This document shows positions 61,936-64,000 of a stretch of 64,000 bases of DNA, piece by piece. Position 1 is the first letter of the stretch. The number at the start of each line of letters is the position of its first letter. The position numbers and the translations under genes are program-made. Source of the DNA: Vampirovibrionales bacterium (GTDB taxonomy: Bacteria; Cyanobacteriota; Vampirovibrionia; Vampirovibrionales; Vampirovibrionaceae); NCBI GenBank assembly GCA_016712355.1, contig JADJRF010000005.1:1116001-1180000 (forward strand). Reading direction: 5' to 3'. The notes beneath the pieces were generated by a model, which had not been told where the DNA came from, did not search any database, and saw only the letters and a list, made by a program, of their open reading frames with translations.

Positions 61936-62965
61936 CCCCAGTGGGTGCCCGCAAAACGGCCCTCAAAAGGAGGAGATCTCGGCAGATGCCGGCGAAACCC
62001 GTAAATATAATGTTTCCGCCTATCGCGTCCTGTTTATCCTCTTGCTGCTGATGCGCCAGCGATCGCTGTCGCTGGAAGACATTAACCGCGAGCTGATTGC
62101 CAATGCGTCCGTCGGCCAGGCTTATAACGGCGAGACGATTACAAAATACGTCAACACGCTGCGCCGCGTCGGCTGCCAGATTCCGCGACCCAACGTGCGA
62201 GACGCCTTTCAATACGCGCTCCAGCGCAGCCCCTTTCCCATCCCGGTTTCCGAAGCGGAATTAGCCGCCGCTCAGCGCCTGCTCGCCCTGCTTTCCGCCC
62301 TGCCAGATGAAACCCTGTATTTACGCTATTATCAGGCGCTCTGTAAAATCGCCTGGTCGTTGAGCGAGGCGCATCAAACCCAATTGCTCTGCGAACCGCA
62401 GGAAGCCTGCCGCGAAGAAAGCCTTCAACGGCGGCGCGCGCTGGCCGCCAAATTCCGCGAACTCTGCAAAGACGCTCAGGTTCTGTCGATTACCTACGCC
62501 TCCGACGCCGCCGAACCGCTGCAATTGCTCGTCGAACCCTTTCAGACGCTTCACGAGAACGGGCGCCTGTATTTAATGGCCTATGACCGCAACCACTACG
62601 AAAAAATCAAGCTGAATCTCGATAAAATCCTGGAGGTCCGCCAGCTCCCGCTCAAGTGCGAGCGGCGGGTGCGCCTCACTACCGTCATGTTTCGCCTGAG
62701 CGGGCGCCTGAGCAAGACCTACCGGCCTTATAAAGACGAAACCGTGCGCCCTGACGACGCGCATCCCGATACGCTGCTGGTGCGCGCGCGTACCGACGAT
62801 GTGCCTGCGCTCCTGCGCCGTTTGTTTAAATACGGCGACCTGTGCGAAGTCCTCTCTCCCGCCGATGCGCGCCGGTTTATGGCCGAGCGAGTGGCGCGCC
62901 TGCTGGCCGCGCTGGGCCCGGTGACAGACGTCTTACCCCCGGACGCGCCGGACGAGGCCGATTAA
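61925..62965 (+). CDS. HTH/WYL-type transcriptional regulator, second of a pair
   Basis: 346 residues from ATG 61925 (MADDPSGCPQN), inside the end of the first WYL gene. HTH at ~35-95 ('YRVLFILLLLMRQRSLSLEDINRELIANASVG…YVNTLRRVGCQIPRP') strikingly parallels the upstream protein, then 'ITYASDAAEPLQLLVEPFQTLHENGRLYLMAYDRNHYEKIKLNLDKILEVRQLPLKC' is a WYL-type domain, and a C-terminal WCX-like extension ends the protein. The two probably form a heterodimer, as do PafB and PafC. Its targets are unknown. Confidence 0.75.
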   Translation: MADDPSGCPQNGPQKEEISADAGETRKYNVSAYRVLFILLLLMRQRSLSLEDINRELIANASVGQAYNGETITKYVNTLRRVGCQIPRPNVRDAFQYALQRSPFPIPVSEAELAAAQRLLALLSALPDETLYLRYYQALCKIAWSLSEAHQTQLLCEPQEACREESLQRRRALAAKFRELCKDAQVLSITYASDAAEPLQLLVEPFQTLHENGRLYLMAYDRNHYEKIKLNLDKILEVRQLPLKCERRVRLTTVMFRLSGRLSKTYRPYKDETVRPDDAHPDTLLVRARTDDVPALLRRLFKYGDLCEVLSPADARRFMAERVARLLAALGPVTDVLPPDAPDEAD

Positions 62966-63204
62966 CACAAGACAAAGAGGCGACTGCCGCCAATGACCGC
63001 CTTATCGCCATGATAGCCCACAAACATGGGCTTGCTCAGCGGGCGATTGACGCCATAGGTGGCCATGAATTGCGGGGCTGCGCTATCCATTGCGGCCATA
63101 AAGGGGTTGCCTGCGCCGGTGGGGCGAGTCAGTTGCACGGCGGCGAACGCGGGCGCCGCCACGTTGGCGGGCGAACCCGGAAGTTTGCCAAACTGTAAAC
63201 TCAT
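62962..63204 (-). CDS. Orphan small protein, 80 residues
   Basis: 80 residues, starting 'MSLQFGKLPGSPANVAAP'; AGGGAGG lies ~11 bases upstream. No signal, membrane helix or known family. The N-terminus again shows an 'FGK' motif. Ala/Pro/Met-rich middle ('NPFMAAMDSAAPQFMATYGVNRP') and a beta-type end ('VGYHGDKAVIGGSRLFVLC'). Its stop overlaps the WYL gene stop by 4 bases (tail to tail). Its own promoter is at 63270-63297, with a palindrome in the spacer. Confidence 0.6.
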   Translation of the reverse strand: MSLQFGKLPGSPANVAAPAFAAVQLTRPTGAGNPFMAAMDSAAPQFMATYGVNRPLSKPMFVGYHGDKAVIGGSRLFVLC

Positions 63205-63269
63205 CGCAGCGTAACCTCCCTCAAGTCGTCTCCCTCAGCAAGCCCGTGCTAACTGCTTGTCTGCTTGAG

Positions 63270-63297
63270 AGTATAAAAACGTTTTTAAGGAAAGCAA
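63270..63297 (-). promoter_or_regulatory. Promoter of the orphan gene at 63204, palindromic spacer
   Basis: On the minus strand, -35 TTGCTT (63292-63297), 16-bp spacer, -10 TATACT (63270-63275). A perfect 14-bp palindrome TAAAAACGTTTTTA (63274-63287) fills the spacer, a possible operator. Confidence 0.4.
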
Positions 63298-63325
63298 GAT
63301 TCCACCCTGTCTGAAAATGCGTTCG

Positions 63326-64000
63326 CTAAAAAGGCGTTGCCTGAAGCGCAAAGTGAATGCGCGGCGAAAAGTGAGACGATTCCTGCTTGGCCAGCGGGAT
63401 GCCGAGATCCAGCCGTCCAGAAAGCGCGTGATTTCGGCGCGAATGCCCACGCCCACGCTCACCAGATAATTGGTCGGGTCGTCGGCCAGCGTGCGATCGT
63501 TGATTTTGGCATATCCATAGTCGGCAAACGTCAGCAGTTGGATTTTATCGCGCAACGACGCGTCCGAATACGGCAGTTTCCACTTTCTGGGAATCAGCGG
63601 GCACGGAAAACGCAGCTCGCCGCTGACAAACATCAGCGTATCGCCCGAAATCAGCGCTTCGCGATATCCCCGTCCGTAGTACGTACCGCCGATGGCCCCC
63701 AAATGTGGAGAGGGCAGGGTGTCGGGGCTCCACTGCACGGTGCCGTTCAGCACGGCTGACATCGCATGCGGCAGGTTCCGTAAATAATAGAACGCGCCCA
63801 GATATTTAAAGAACTGGCTTCCGCCGCCCGGATTGCCCAGATTGGGATACGAACTGGGCGTGCCCCCCAGAATATCCAGCCCGACGCTGACCTCGTTGCG
63901 AATCGACAGCTCCTGCTGCTCGCTGACCTGATCGAACTGCAAGCCGGCGCGCAGGGTGCGAAGCTGCTCTTTCTCGATGGGGATGCTCTTTTTAACCAGC
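63326..64000 (-). CDS. TpsB/ShlB-family outer-membrane barrel, 5'-partial, apparent frameshift
   Basis: The C-terminal part of a two-partner-secretion transporter that runs off the right edge (start outside the window). Barrel motifs: 'IGGTYYGRGYREALISGD' (lid loop RGY) and 'QLLTFADYGYAK'. At about 63411-63416 the main frame goes wrong ('FLDGWISASRW…'). A single-base deletion there explains it: the -1 frame reads 'LDLGIPLAKQESSHFSPR' and then ends '…HFALQATPF' with a stop at 63326, the canonical C-terminal Phe of such barrels. The uncorrected frame stays open to 63235 with junk residues, overlapping the next promoter. It is either a decayed gene or a sequencing error. Confidence 0.78.

Overview
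The window is ordinary chromosomal DNA from a GC-rich, diderm (Gram-negative type) bacterium. Housekeeping genes are dense on both strands: primary sigma factor, valS, recG, coaX, groESL, hpf, enolase, birA and trxA. An outer membrane is implied by two TpsB/ShlB-type barrels, an LptF/LptG-type permease and an O-antigen-ligase-like protein. Cell division uses SepF encoded directly after a YggS-type PLP protein, an arrangement typical of Cyanobacteria and Firmicutes and not of Proteobacteria. Together these suggest a non-photosynthetic relative of Cyanobacteria (Melainabacteria/Vampirovibrionia-like). That placement is an inference from gene content only.

Layout. 1-5.7 kb: 3' end of the sigma factor gene, a DUF5671-like membrane protein with a pseudopilin-like partner, a LysM protein, and valS. 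5.7-8.1 kb: an EF-hand gene broken by an IS3-family element that is itself frameshifted. 8.3-15.3 kb: recG, a TPR/beta-propeller protein, coaX, an AT-rich orphan gene and groESL. 15.6-20 kb: a translationally coupled trio (GT39-like, GT4-like and EEP-family proteins) that meets an opposing gene tail to tail. 20-24.5 kb: a large TPR protein and a PilX-like/Ig-like protein. The latter is divergent from a prepilin with a von Willebrand A domain (24.8-26.6 kb). 26.6-30.6 kb: DUF4870 protein, hpf, eno, yggS and sepF. 30.7-31.5 kb: a compact MerR-controlled operon encoding the regulator and a 44-residue exported Cys-rich peptide. 31.6-41.2 kb: secreted proteins, an L,D-transpeptidase, a radical SAM protein, two sugar-type ABC permeases, a TPR protein and a DUF4139 protein. 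41.35 kb: tRNA-Arg(CCT). 41.6-51.5 kb: TpsB, a YidE/YbjL-type transporter, an acyltransferase, a CbpA-like J-protein, a cyclophilin, an HPt/receiver pair and an Lpt permease. 51.5-53.1 kb: trxA, then structured DNA with two micro-ORFs. 53.1-60.7 kb: methyltransferase, PabC-like enzyme, TOPRIM protein, an orphan micro-gene, a polysaccharide block (ligase, GT4, WecG/TagA) and birA. 60.9-64 kb: a pair of HTH/WYL-type regulators, an orphan small protein, and a second TpsB with an apparent frameshift.

The most unusual items are the MerR/Cys-peptide operon with its own 20-bp-spacer operator-promoter, the divergent pair of a VWA-tipped prepilin and a PilX/Big_5 protein, several small AT-rich orphan genes with near-consensus promoters and structured leaders, an OLD-type TOPRIM protein without an ATPase, and a strong minus-strand terminator with no gene in front of it.
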